A DNA stretch of 64,000 nt from Zingiber officinale (GCF_018446385.1 NW_024589899.1:235106-299105), one strand, 5' to 3'. Positions 1-12,179 are shown, counted from the first letter of the stretch. Notes: generated from the letters alone by a model not told the origin. Translations and numbers: made by a program.

Positions 1-294
1 CAAAATGCAAAGTATGGAAATAAAATGCAAAATGTAAAAACAAAGTGCAAATACAAAGTATAGAACCAAAGAAATGTATAACTAATTTATTAGAGAAAAA
101 CTAAACACAAAGCATGAATTAAAATGCAAGAGAAAACAAAATTGAAACCAACTCCCCTTTCATTTCTCGGTGGTTGAAGAAGGTTTAGAAGTAGAATCCA
201 CTCCGGAAGTGGAGTAATCATAGTTCCACACAAATTCGTCTTATTACTCATTTTTCCTTTCAAAATTCTTTCTGGAGGTCTTAATCGGTCAGTT

Positions 295-1135
295 TTAGCA
301 CCCACTCCAGGAGCTTGTGTTCTCCTACACAATCAATAAAAGAAAACACCTCCCACACACATGTGGGATTAAAAGAAAATAGGAGAATATTAGTGTGGGT
401 AAAACATATATCAAGAAATGCATCACATCTAATAAAATTAATAAATGGTACCTCTATGAAATTCTTTGAAAAATTACACAAAATACTCACCTTGTCATCT
501 TGAGAGGTACCTGGAGTGGTGTTTGTTACCTCTTTCTCCTCAAATAAATACTCAGACTCCAGTTCTGACGAATGTTCAACTTCATGTAGTGATTCTTGGG
601 TGCTTGGCTCCATAGCACAAGTCCCTATACTTACATCCTCTATCCTTGGTGATTCTTGAGGTAATGTTTCCAGTAAGCATTCCCCTACACTTAAATTCTC
701 TTCTGCAACAATACCTGCATCACGCACATCATCTAAAGCAACATCATTAGTAGTATCAGGAATTTTAACAACTATATCATCATCACAAATAATATTAGAA
801 AATTCTTGTGAAGAAATAGAAGTAGGGTCAGGCCTGACAAGCGCTCCAAAATCCATCTTCTCACTGGAGTTTTGCATTTGTAACTGATTAATAGATGATG
901 TTATCTGATCTAACTGACTCTGTATATTCTGTATCCTTGCAAATTGTTGCTCTTGATGCTCTCTCATTTGTTACATAACTTCATTGCATTTCCACATTAA
1001 TTCTTCAATTTGTTCTTGTGCATCCTCATACCTATTCCGTTGCTCCATAGGTAGGTAGGACTGATAGAACTGAGTCTGAGGCTGATAAAAATAATTCTCC
1101 ATCTCATCTCCAAAATACTGATGATATGGATCCAT
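295..1135 (-). pseudogene. gag-like coiled-coil protein of pol-less retroelement, copy A (nonsense mutation)
   Basis: The reading frame starts at the ATG at 1135 and runs to 491. A strong splice donor (AAG|GTGAGT) follows, and an acceptor (TGTAG) at 325-329 would join a short last exon 295-324 ending in TAA; without splicing the frame stays open to 281. The N-terminus is rich in Tyr, Gln and Asn, followed by a Gln/Glu-rich helix with coiled-coil character (QEQIEELMWK region) and then an acidic Ser/Thr-rich tail. No zinc knuckle or protease motif is visible. Position in the element is that of gag, but the protein does not resemble a family I can name. A TAA at 971-973 replaces a Gln codon present in copy B, so this copy is broken early. 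Confidence 0.55.
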
Positions 1136-1279
1136 GGTCACATGAATTTCCTGTTCTTACACTGAAACACTAGCAAATCAGAAGACTCAGGAACAAATAA
1201 AATCAATACATGAATATATAATCATGAAAGCAATCAAAACAACAATCCTAAAATTAATAAACATTGCATATTACAAGTT

Positions 1280-1296
1280 CCCCGGCAACGGTGCCA
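1280..1296 (-). other. Primer-binding site (tRNA-Asp type)
   Basis: On the minus strand this reads TGGCACCGTTGCCGGGG, five bases after the LTR end. It matches the 3' end of plant tRNA-Asp apart from one change (TGGCGCC expected). tRNA-Asp priming is typical of Athila/Tat-branch Ty3/gypsy elements. It fixes the orientation of the element as minus. Confidence 0.8.
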
Positions 1297-1301
1297 AAAT
1301 T

Positions 1302-3040
1302 TGGTAAGCTAATCTGTCACATCCGCTAAATCAAATTGTACAAATGTATTTCCACTGATCCCCTTAATTTTGCAATAACGTTGTAGTAACGAGCCCAGGA
1401 TCGCTCTCGAGGAATCAACAGTATGATGTAATCTAGGATTGTCTTTTTATTCCTATTTTTGGGGTTTTCGATATAAAAATGGAGTTGGGGGTTTTAAAGC
1501 TTTGAATATAAATCTACAAAGGGAAACACAGAAGTAAAGAAATTAATCTAAAGCATAACTAAAACCTACCTATGTGCCAACAATCAAACTTTAACGCATT
1601 GTCACTCCTACATTGAGATTAAATCATTGACACACTCTTAAACTAAGGAATGAAATACAAAAACACAAGTAAATCTGATCTACAGCAAAATGTAAACCCT
1701 AACTTAACACTTAAACACTAAACAATTAACCAAACATCAAATAAACACAAATTAAGCTTCAACTATGAAATGAAATGCTAGATTACTTGCTAAAACGTAA
1801 CAAACATTAAAAGAAATCTGTCTAAGCTATAAAACAGTAAGAAAAAGAACTAAAATGAAATAAAAAAGTAAACCAATCCATTCTCACAACCAATCTCATC
1901 AAACTTCACACTCAAGCCGTCACACAAGAGGCCGAAATCGAAACCACCCAATTTCGGACCTTAGTGGAGCATCTCAGCTGCGTCTCAGTTCCAGGTATAC
2001 TCAGCAACGCCGACGGACCACCCCCGACGAGCTAAGAACAAGCCAAAAACCCATAAATGCTGAAAATGATGGAAATCTACATCCCGGAGCTCTCTGGATC
2101 TGAAGTGAAAATGTGGACTGCGAATGAGCGTCGGATGAAGCTCAATAACGTTGGCGGACCACCTCCAAGCGTCACTGAATGGAATCGGAGCACAGATTTG
2201 GAAGACCACCTCCAAATCTGGCGAAAACAGAGAAGTCACCGTGAGCAGATTTCCGCCGGAGAGAACACTCTCCGATGGCTCAAGATGATCGGGATGACAC
2301 CGCCGAGAAGTTCTCCGCCGAGATTGAAGCTCGAGAAATTGATCGGAGAATGAATGGGGTCGAAATCTGATAGATGCCGCGCCGCGGGACGAAGAACAGT
2401 GCAGGGGATCGACCAAGAAGCTGGGTACTGTAACTACTCATTTAAATCAGATCTGGAACTGGAATGGACGGTTGAGATGATTCCGGGCTAAATCAACGGT
2501 GAAAAGTCATCCAAAATCTGATCCGAAAGTACTGATGTTGATCTAGGGTCTGGATCTACCCTCCCGTAGGTCAGATCGATCAGATCATCACTTGATGGTC
2601 CAGATCGGCCCAGTCTTCATTAAACGGCCCAGATTAATTCGGCTTGATCAATGGCTAGATGAACTCAGATCTGGATCAAAACTTCTGGGTCTTCACCAAT
2701 GCCTTAGATCTGCTCCTCATTAGGTTGGATGGGCCAGATTCTCAACGGATGGTTCAGATCTCTCCTATTCTTGATGAACGACCCAAATCAACCCAAAGCT
2801 TGATCTTCTCGTTTAAATTCCGATTCGTGCCCAATTTCGGTCCAAATCTAAGATCTTTTGATGCCTATAAAATAAGAATCAAATATTAGCATCAAATAGC
2901 ACAAAAATAAAATAATTTGTAATTAGGTCCAAAATAGATACAATGCACAAAATATTATGTAACCATGATTTAAACCTATAAAATCAACATCAAACCATGC
3001 ATATATGAATCAAAATAATGCAGTAAAATCATGATTATCA
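1302..3040 (-). mobile_element. LTR of Athila/Tat-like element (shared, 3' LTR of the full copy)
   Basis: The unit begins TGGTAAGC and ends GATTATCA on the plus strand, so it has TG...CA termini, and is about 1.74 kb. It is nearly identical to 8356-10113. On the minus strand it is preceded by a purine-rich tract and followed by the primer site, which defines both ends. It contains ORFs above 100 codons on both strands (for example 2416-1985 minus), but these are not conserved protein families and I treat them as LTR sequence. Confidence 0.85.
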
Positions 3041-3055
3041 AATCTCCCACACTTA
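3041..3055 (-). other. Polypurine tract
   Basis: Minus strand reads AAGTGTGGGAGATT directly before the LTR start TGATAATC. This is a plus-strand primer of the kind seen in Athila/Tat elements. Confidence 0.75.
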
Positions 3056-6000
3056 GTCTTGAACGTCCCGTGAATGTAAAGAAAACTAAAAATCATCTCC
3101 ATAGAAAATTCCCTAGCAATACCTAGAAGATAGTAAAAAGAATTTAACTAAGACTATCTAAAGATCACCAACAATCATGAATACAATCCAAACAATAATA
3201 AGTAGGTATGGTAGTTTCAATCCAATTGAAAAATTAAGCAAGTTGTAATCCCACAAGGGATTTACCTAATCTATCTCTCACACTCAAGCATGTGTATAAG
3301 TGGAGCTCTCTCAATGCAACGCACAATATTTCACTACCATAAGCTTGCTTATTTTCTAATTCTCCGCCACTATATACATAGCATACATGAATCAAAAGGA
3401 TATTATCATGAAGAATTGAAATGGAAGCAAAAGGAGCAATTGAAATGAATGTTGTAGCAAAAGAAAAGACATTAATGAAGAAAATGAGAAGGTAAGAGTA
3501 TTGGAGGAATATACTTGATGAGTTGACCAATTTGATGTGAAAAGAGTTGTATACCATTTTTCATTACCAATTCAAAATACCAAGCTAACCTTCCCGTCAA
3601 TTTGATGTCAATCCAAGATTCTTGATACTCTATCTTCACACTTGATACTCTCTTTTCTTGCCACTGGTTTTTTTTTACCACTGTTTTCCACTTCAATTCT
3701 AGCATTTGGAGGCTCAAATAATCTCACTTCAACTTGTCAAGAAGAATTCCCTCCCTCACACTTAAAACATTGTCCGTCTCGGACAATAAAACACATCATG
3801 CTATTCACTTATTTGATACTCTTCTAACCACTTTTTCATTTGCATTCTGCAGATTCTTTCTGATCCTCTGTTCTGTTTCTGTGGTTTTCATTCAGATTCG
3901 AATTCATTTCCAGAATAAGCCAATTCCATCAATGAACCAACTAACCAAATCAGAAATCAAATTCCCAGTATCACTTTAAGAAACAGCAAAACCTTCTAAC
4001 AATTCTGCCATTCAAACTGTTTAATTTGAATATATGATGTGCTGCTATTTCTGTAATCTGCAACAAAGATTCCAGTAACAAGGTATCACAGCTGGATTGC
4101 CTCTGGCATAGCTCTTGTAAAAACCACTTCTGGAATCGCAGCACATAAATCTCAGAATTCAAATACAGCAACAAAAACTGCTAGACAAATTCTGCTGGCC
4201 CAGTTTAAGTATTGATTTAATCAGCCTAATATCAGAAAAGTTGGAAGCAAGTCAACCACAAGTGATTCTACAACTTTTAGTCATCAAGAATTTATGATAT
4301 TGTTTTCATCCACCCTTGTAATAAGAATTTCTAGAATCCCTTTCAGCAGCAATGTTGCAACAGGAAACCAAATCATTTAGCAGAATTCTCCCGTCGCTAT
4401 CTCTGAAATTCTCTACAATATATTCTGATCTTGCCATTTGTGTCATCACAACACAGAACTTGATTTGAGTTTCACATTGGTTTTAAGGTTGTTCCGAAAT
4501 TTTGATACTCCATTGATACAAAACAATTTCAACTTCCTTGTTTCTGCTTTCTGTGTTCTGCAGATTTTTTATTACTGAACTTAAGTTCAGAATTCACAAT
4601 TCTAGGTGATCTCAATTCAAAGGTACATGATTTTATACATATATGCAGAACACAGATACACCATTTCTAGGTACTGATTTTGTTTCCACTCTGCAGACTT
4701 AACAGAAATCCACTTGAACTCCCATTGATCAGAAACTAGGACAAAGGAATCAGCTTCAAAAGGATCTTCTAGCCACTGTTTCTTCAAAGGAATCCATACA
4801 CTTGCAACAAGCAGAATAAAATCTGCGGTTCTGTTAGCAACATTAAAATCAGCATGAGGTTGATACAAACTCCTTGTTTTGTTTAGTTAGAACTTGATAT
4901 CATATAAATTATCTTTCGAAGAAAATACCAAAGGATTTCATTTTCCAAACTGACGTTACAATGAATCAAGCTACTGGAAAATTTCTAGAAATTAAGCTTG
5001 AGTTTCTGAATTATGATTCCAAGATAGCATCATTGTAAATCATTCTAGAAGAAACTCTTCTTTTCTTCCTGCACTGGTTCTTTTGCTGATTTAGTTTTGC
5101 AAATACTCCAATTTGACTCTTCCTTTTACTCCACTTCATTTCCCGTGCAGATTATGCAGTCCGAGTTTCATCCATTTCTGATAATCTCAGCTTCTGCACA
5201 GTGATGTTATGAATTTGTTCTTAATTTCCTGATTCTGCTTCAGCAACTTCACTCTAAGTATGCCTAGCTAATAAGCCTTGTAAGTTAACTCATTGAATCA
5301 TGAATCAAGTTAGCTCCAATTTCATTCATTTCAAACTCGAAAAGCATGAGAACTTGGCTCAATTCAGCAGATTCCTCTTAGCACAGAACTGATCTGCCTT
5401 CACAACAGACTACAGTTTTAATTACAGATGTTCACTTTTTTTTTTTTCTTTACATTCTCTTCTGCATTTGACAAGCAATAAATCTTAACCTCTTTACCTG
5501 CATTGGCACAAAATTTCAGCTCTAAATTGAGATTTCTCCTGCAGCAATGACAGTCCAAAAAAAACACAAGCTACATATTTACTTGTCATCCTGTTAAGTA
5601 TCAAATTTCTTATCCAAAGTCTTGTAAACCTTGGGGAAGAAAGTTATCCATTTATCACCACTCAAATAATATCTGTTTTTCAAAATTTTCTAGGAAACAA
5701 TAGCCTGTGAGTTCCTTTTTGCCCAGCCAACTTCTGATTTCAGTTTGTCTTTCAATGCTAATTTTGTACCAACTTGCCCCTGTTAAGCCTTAAGAATTTC
5801 CAATATTTCTTCCTCTTACCTCTTCAGAACCTTTACAATGCATTACTGAAAAGCTTACAGGTTTCAACATCTCCAAATGGTTCGAATTCATTTCTCAATT
5901 TGGCACAAAGCTACCCTAATCTGCACAAACTACATTTGCTGAAATTTTCTGTCCTATACTCATCCCTGTCATTCCAACTCCATTTCCTTTCGATATTCCC

Positions 6001-7086
6001 TTGCTCTTCTTTGAATTAAGCTTCACTTCCCAATTTGAGAGTTGTCATTGTCTTCTTTTACTCCTCATTTAAGCACTATTCAGCTTATAGAAGCTGAATT
6101 CCTTGCCATTTCTAGCTGTCAGTGATTGATTTGCATTCTTGTAGAAGCTGTTTATGCTAACGTCCATTTGTTGCTCCTCATTTTAGCACTTCATTCTGAG
6201 CTTCTCTTCTCCTTGAGACCATTGCTGAATTCTTGATACTTCAACAGCTCTCAACTTCTTCTTCATAGATTTTCACAACTTCCTTTACAATTCTCTGAAT
6301 TTTCAGCTTATACTTACTATCCTCAACTGATGTTGCTGCTCGCACTCCAAGCTTCCTCAATGCACTAATCTTTACAGTCATTTACATCAAAGGATAGCTT
6401 TATTTCCATTTAATTTCAGCTAACAACATCCTTAGAAGTTGCTGAAAATTCAAAATTTCAACAAATTTTCTTAATGTACCAACTGTTCTGGCTTCCTTTT
6501 TGTCACTCCCTTGTTTTGCATACCATTTGTTTCAACATCTTTTCAAAATTCCCCCTAATCTTCCTTCCCTTTTAATCTTGCATTCTGATTTTAATACAAA
6601 ACTGATACGCATTCAAAACTGCATTTCAGAATTGCTTCTTTGAAACTGTCCATGCATCACATTTCGAATTTCAATCTGTTCATAAAATTTCCACAGCTAA
6701 ATATTGAAACAATGATAATATTGTAACACAGACACACCACAGCTTTAATTCACTGAGCTTCCTCAACACTGCAGAATTCAATTCCTCCATCTAAACAAAA
6801 GAATTCAATCAACTAAACACCTCCCCCCACAATTAATCTTTTGTCCATCAAATCAATCAAACTCATCACGAATTCAACCAAAACTCTTAACAAAATGGAC
6901 CAAGCAAATGTAATCAAAAGTTAAAATACTAGAATAAAATGTTTTGAGAAAATTTTGGGAAAAATGAATTGGACTTTGAAATAGACAAAAGAAAAGAATT
7001 CATTGATAATTATCCTTCTTTTCCATGCATCCATATGCTATTGTGACTTTGAAAAAAACTAAGCAAGTTCTAGAGTTTCAATTGTA
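3056..7086 (-). mobile_element. Internal, apparently non-coding region of pol-less LTR element
   Basis: About 4 kb between gag-like ORF and 3' LTR, where protease, reverse transcriptase, RNase H and integrase would lie in an autonomous element. No ORF here exceeds ~107 codons and none shows RT or integrase motifs. The sequence is AT-rich and unusually repetitive at the word level (TTCTGCA, CAGAATT, AATTTC recur all along). This matches a large non-autonomous derivative (LARD or terminal-repeat element with gag only), dependent on a partner for reverse transcription. Confidence 0.6.
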
Positions 7087-7345
7087 AAAACAAAGTGCAA
7101 ATGCAAAGTATAGAACCAAAGAAATGTATAACTAATTTATTAGAGAAAAACTAAACACAAAGTATGAATTAAAATGTAAGAGAAAACAAAATTGAAACCA
7201 ACTCCCCTTTCATTTCTCGGTGGTTGAAGAAGGTTTAGAAGTAGAATCCACCCCGGAAGTGGAGTAATTATAGTTCCACACAAATTCTTCTTATTACTCA
7301 TTTTTCCTTTCAAAATTCTTTCTGGAGGTCTTAATCAGTTCAGTT

Positions 7346-8185
7346 TTAGCACCCACTCCGGGAGCTTGTGTTCTCCTACACAATCAATAAAAGAAAACAC
7401 CTCCCACACACATGTGGGATTAAAAGAAAATAGGAGAATATTAGTGTGGGTAAAACATATATCAAGAAATGCATCACATCTAATAAAATTAATAAATGGT
7501 ACCTCTATGAAATTCTCTGAAAAATTACACAAAATACTCACCTTGTCATCTTGAGAGGTACCTGGAGTGGTGTTTGTTACCTCTTTCTCCCCAAATAAAT
7601 ACTCAGACTCCAATTCTGGCGAATGTTCAACTTCATGTAGTGATTCTTGGGTGTTTGGCTCCATAGCACAAGTCCCTACACTTACATCCTCTATCCTTGG
7701 TGATCTTGAGGTAATGCTTCCAGTAAGCATTCCCCTACACTTAAATTCTCTTCTGCAACAATACTTGCATCACTCACATCATCTAAAGCAACATCATTAG
7801 TAGTATCAGGAATTTTAACAACTACATCATTATCACAAATAATATTAGAAAATTCTTGTGAAGAAATAGAAGTAGGGTCAGGCCTGACAAGCGCTCCAAA
7901 ATCCATCTTCTCACTGGAGTTTTGCATTTGTAACTGATTAATAGATGATGTTATCTGATCTAACTGACTCAGTATATTCTGTATCCTTGTAAATTGTTGC
8001 TCTTGATGCTCTCTCATTTGTTGCATAACTTCATTGCATTTCCACATTAATTCTTCAATTTGTTCTTGTGCATCCTCATACCTATTCCGTTGCTCCATAG
8101 GTAGGTAGGACTGATAGAACTGAGTCTGAGGCTGATAAAAATAATTCTCCATCCCATCTCCAAAATACTGATGATATGGATCCAT
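7346..8185 (-). pseudogene. gag-like coiled-coil protein of pol-less retroelement, copy B (frameshift)
   Basis: Same gene as in copy A. The ATG is at 8185; exon 1 runs to 7542 with donor AAG|GTGAGT, and the acceptor TGTAG precedes a last exon 7346-7375. Exon 1 is 644 nt here against 645 nt in copy A: one T is missing near 7704, which shifts the frame after about 160 codons. The Gln codon mutated in copy A is intact here. The residues seen are an aromatic/Gln-rich N-terminus, a Gln/Glu coiled-coil segment and an acidic tail. The two copies therefore carry different inactivating lesions. Confidence 0.6.
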
Positions 8186-8334
8186 GGTCACATGAATTTC
8201 CTGTTCTTACACTGAAACACTAGCAAATAAAATCAGAAGACTCAGGAACAAATAAAATCAACACATGAATATATAATCATGAAAGCAATCAAAACAACAA
8301 TCCTAAAATTACTAAACATTGCATATTACAAGTT

Positions 8335-8351
8335 CCCTGGCAACGACGCCA
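8335..8351 (-). other. Primer-binding site (tRNA-Asp type), copy B
   Basis: Minus strand reads TGGCGTCGTTGCCAGGG, four bases downstream of the LTR. It differs at several positions from the site of copy A, so at least one of the two sites has decayed. Confidence 0.7.
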
Positions 8352-8355
8352 AATT

Positions 8356-10113
8356 TGGTAAGCGAATCTGTCACATCCGCTAAATCAAATTGTACAAATG
8401 TATTTCCACTGATCCCCTTAATTTTGCAATAACGTTGTAGTAACGAGCCCAGGATCGCTCTCGAGGAATCAACAGTATGATGTAATCTAGGATTGTCTTT
8501 TTATTCCTATTTTTGGGGTTTTCGATATAAAAATGGAGTTGAGAGTTTTAAAGCTTTGAATATAAATCTACAAAGGAAAACACAGCAGTAAAGAAATTAA
8601 TCTAAAGCATAACTAAAACCTACCTATGTGCCAACAATCAAACCTTAACGCATTGTCACTCCTACATTGAGATTAAATCATTGACACACTCTTAAACTAA
8701 GGAATGAAATACAAAAACACAAGTAAATCTGATCTACAGCAAAATGTAAACCCTAACTTAACACTTAAACACTAAACAATTAACCAAACATCAAATAAAT
8801 ACAAATTAAGCTTCAACTATGAAATGAAAATGCTAGATTACTTGCTAAAACGTAACAAACATTAAAAGAAATCTGTCTAAGCTATAAAACAGTAAGAAAA
8901 AGAACTAAAATGAAATAAAAAGGTAAACCAATCCATTCTCACAACCAATCTCATCAAACTTCACACTCAAGCTGTCACACAAGAGGTCGAAATCGAAACC
9001 ACCCAATTTCGGACCTCAGTGGAGCATCTCAGCTGTGTCTCAGTTCCAGGTATACTCAGCAACGCCGACAGACCACCCCCGACGAGCTAAGAACAAGCCA
9101 AAAACCCATAAATGCCGAAAATGATGGAAATCTACATCCCGGAGCTCTCTGGATCTGAAGTGAAAATGTGGACTGCGGATGAGCGTCGGATGAAGCTCAA
9201 TAACGTCGGCGGACCACCTCCAAGCGTTACTGAATGGAATCGGAGCGCAGATTTGGAAGACCACCTCCAAATCTGGCGAAAACAGAGAAGTCGCCGTGAG
9301 CAGATTTCCGCTAGAGAGAACATTCTCCGATGGCTCAAGATGATCGGGATGACACCGCCGAGAAGTTCTCCAGCGAGATTGAAGTTCGAGAAATTGATCG
9401 GAGAAGGAATGGGGCCGAAATCCGATAGATGCCGGCGTGCCGCGCCGCGAGACAAAGAACAGTGCAGGGGATCGACCAAGAAGCTGGGTACTGTAGCTTC
9501 TCATTTAAATCGGATCTGGATCTGGAATGGACGGTTGAGATGATTCCGGGCTAAATCAACGGTGAAAAGTCATCCAAAATCTGATCTGAAGGTACTGATG
9601 TTGATCTAGGGTCTGGATCTACCCTCCCGTAGGTCGGATCGATCAGATCATCACTGGATGGCCCAGATCGGCCCAGTCTTCATTGAATGGCCCAGATTAA
9701 TTCGGCTTGATCAATGGCTAGATGAACTCAGATCTGGATCAAAACTTCTGGGTCTTCATCAATGCCTTAGATCTGCTCCTCATTAGGTTGGATGGGTCAG
9801 ATTCTCAACGGATGGTTCAGATCTCTCCTATTCTTGATGAACGGCCCAAATCAACCCAAAGCTTGATCTTCTCGTTTAAATTCCGATTTGAGCCCAATTT
9901 CGGTCCAAATAGATCCAAATCTAAGATCCTTTGATGCCTACAAAATAAGAATCGAATAGTAGCATCAAATAGCACAAAAATAAGATAATTTGCAATTAGT
10001 TCCAAAATAGATATAATGCACAAAATATTATGTAATCATGATTTAAACCTATAAAATCAACATCAAACCATGCATATATGAATCAAAATAATACAGTAAA
10101 ATCTTGGTTATCA
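8356..10113 (-). mobile_element. 5' LTR of Athila/Tat-like element
   Basis: The second LTR copy, TGGTAAGC...GTTATCA on the plus strand, about 1.76 kb, differing from 1302-3040 by scattered substitutions and small indels (for example ~10 extra bases near 9434 and 9910). The alignment to the first LTR stops exactly at the CA at 10113, next to unrelated repeat DNA beginning GTACG. The matching GTACG target duplication would lie left of the window. Confidence 0.85.
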
Positions 10114-10420
10114 GTACGCTATGTTTGTGCCGCAGGGCTAGAAGCCCGACCTGTATCCTTGTCCATGTACCTTGTCCGGCCAGGCTAGAATCTCCTACTT
10201 GTATCCTTGATCAGCCAGTCCCAACCTCTACACTACGTCCTGTGCCATAGGGCCAGAAGCCAGACCTGTATCCTTGTCCATGTACCTTATACAGCAAGGC
10301 TAGGATCCCCGACCTGTATCCTTGATCAGCCAGTTTCGACTTGTACTGTACGTCTTGTGCCACAAGGCTAGAAGTCATACCTATATCCTTGGTTTGCACA
10401 TCCCGACCTGTACGCTATGC
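10114..10420. repeat. Degenerate ~117-bp repeat
   Basis: The phrase TGTATCCTTGTCCATGTACC occurs near 10152 and again near 10268, embedded in similar surroundings (gcTAGAAGCC...GACCTGTATCC, then CTTGATCAGCCAGT). This looks like two or three diverged units leading into the 66-bp array. No gene. Confidence 0.55.
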
Positions 10421-10424
10421 CCTG

Positions 10425-11040
10425 TGTTCCGACCCGCTTCTGTCTGCTGTTATCCATGGCTTGTACGTTCAGACCTGTACGCCAAGTCTGTATTCCGACC
10501 TGCTTCTGTCTGCTGTTATCCATGGCTTGCATGTTCCGACCTGTATGCCAGGTCTGTATTCCAACCTGCCTCTTTCTGCTGTTATCCATACTCGTATGTT
10601 CCGACCTGTACGCCATGTCTGTATTCCGACCTGCTTCTGTCTGCTGTTATCCATGGCTTGCATGTTCTGACGACAGGTCTATATTCCGACCTGTACGCCA
10701 GGTCTATATTCCGACCTACCTCTTTTTGCTGTTATCCATGACTCGTATGTTCCGACCTGTACGCCAGGTCTGTATTCTGACCTGCTTCTGTCTGCTGTTA
10801 TCCATGACTTGCATGTTCCGACCTGTACGCTAGGTCTGTATTCCGACCTGCCTCTTTCTATTATTATCCATGACTCGTATGTTCTGACCTGTACGCCAGG
10901 TCTGTATTCCGACCTGCTTCTGCCTGCTGTTATTCATGGCTTGCATGTTCCGACTTATACGTCAGGTCTGTATTCCGACCTGCCTCTTTATGATGTTATT
11001 CATGCCTCGTATGTCCCGACCTGTACTCCAGGTCTATACT
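10425..11040. repeat. 66-bp tandem array with dimeric alternation
   Basis: The anchor GTTATCCATG recurs at 10449, 10515, 10581, 10646, 10731, 10797, 10863, 10929 and 10995, that is a 66-bp period with one longer step of 85. Units alternate between a CTTCTGTCTG/GCTTGCATG type and a CCTCTTTCTG/ACTCGTATG type, giving a 132-bp higher-order repeat. Each unit contains TTCCGACCTG twice. Because 66 is a multiple of three, long stop-free frames arise on both strands; these are repeat artefacts. Confidence 0.9.
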
Positions 11041-12170
11041 GCGCCAGAGGCCTTTCCTTCCGCACCTTTATCTGGCCTGTGGGCCCTGCTCTTAATTGCC
11101 ATCGAGGCATATCTTTTGACTGCCCCGTCAACTGAGACTTTGACCGTGGTCACGCAAGCTTGACTTCTGACCTCCACAGGGGCTAGACTTCTGACCAGCC
11201 CATGGGCTTGACCTTTGACCTCATCATCCGTCGAACCCCCTTCTCATGCCCCGAATCAATAATTTTTATAAACCTCTTCCCACAATCATAAATCCCAAAA
11301 ATAACTTTATATTGAGTCTTACTAATTCACACATCATTATCTATATTTTCTATTTATTATCTTTATTTATATACTTATCATAAATATATATTTATAATAT
11401 ACATATTAATTAATGTATTAATAATATATATTAGTTTTATTTAAAAAATTTTAAAAATTTATTAATTTAATAATTAATATATAATAATTAACTCAAGTTT
11501 TAATTTGTTCACTTCATATATATGTAAATTCTTACCGCAGCACCCTTTGTCTTGTCACTTATTCTTTTTCTTCTTAAATTATTATAAATTCATCGTCCAA
11601 TTTTGATGCTGGATTTTTTTATTTATAAAATTCACCTCAATTATAATGCTATTAGATTTACATGACCCAATGTCTTAGGTTTGTAAACCTGACATTGCAA
11701 TTATTTTTAAATGAGTCTCCGTGAATATTTTTTAATTTATCTTAATAATTCATAAAAAAAATTTTATGAAACCAAATTAATCGCCTCCAAAATAATTTGG
11801 TTTGAAAAGCTCAATAGCCTTACCGCTTTCACGGCATGGTACAATGGTAAACTGTGAGAAATAAGAAAAATAAAATTAAAATTTTAAATGAAAAAAATAT
11901 TTTTAAAGTTATTTTCAAGTATGAATTAACTATGTTCGAACTAACAAAAAAAACCAATCTACTTTAATTAAAATCAATGCACCACCAGACCAAAGAAATT
12001 TAATCCCTAAAATCTATCACACAAATCCAAAATAAACCCCCTCCGACATTAAATTCTCTCCGAACACTCGTCTCTATTTGAACGATTAAAATGTTCTTTT
12101 CTAAATATAGCAAACCCTACAGCCCTAAACTACCCTCTCACATTTCTAAATATAGCAAACCCTAGCTACC
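11041..12170. other. Intergenic; repeat flank then AT-rich DNA
   Basis: From 11041 to about 11290 the DNA is GC-rich with recurring TTGACCTTTGACCTC-like words, resembling the region around 24930-24990 in the Tat LTR, so it is probably an LTR remnant. From 11290 to 12170 it is very AT-rich with no gene visible. Two copies of CTAAATATAGCAAACCCTA (near 12100 and 12146) lie just upstream of the FLA promoter. Confidence 0.5.
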
Positions 12171-12179
12171 CTCTCCTAC

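Larger units (their letters stand above)
1..1301 (-). mobile_element. Partial internal region of LTR retrotransposon, copy A
   Basis: From about position 36 this stretch is nearly identical to 7087-8355 and stands in the same relation to the LTR at 1302-3040. Read on the minus strand it is the sequence just downstream of an LTR: primer-binding site, then a gag-like ORF. Its far part lies outside the window. The first ~35 bases do not match the other copy and are made of short A-rich words (caaaatgcaaagta type), so the two internal regions differ beyond that point. The arrangement internal-LTR-internal-LTR implies a tandem array sharing LTRs, as produced by unequal recombination between LTRs. 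Confidence 0.75.

Noticed and set aside
1985-2416. ORFs inside the LTRs (also 9040-9543)
   Set aside because: Present on both strands of the LTR, lengths differ between the two LTR copies, and no recognisable domain.
10322-11163. Overlapping ORFs of 75-139 codons on both strands
   Set aside because: They follow the 66-bp tandem repeat in every frame. The peptides are the same short words repeated and the period is a multiple of three.
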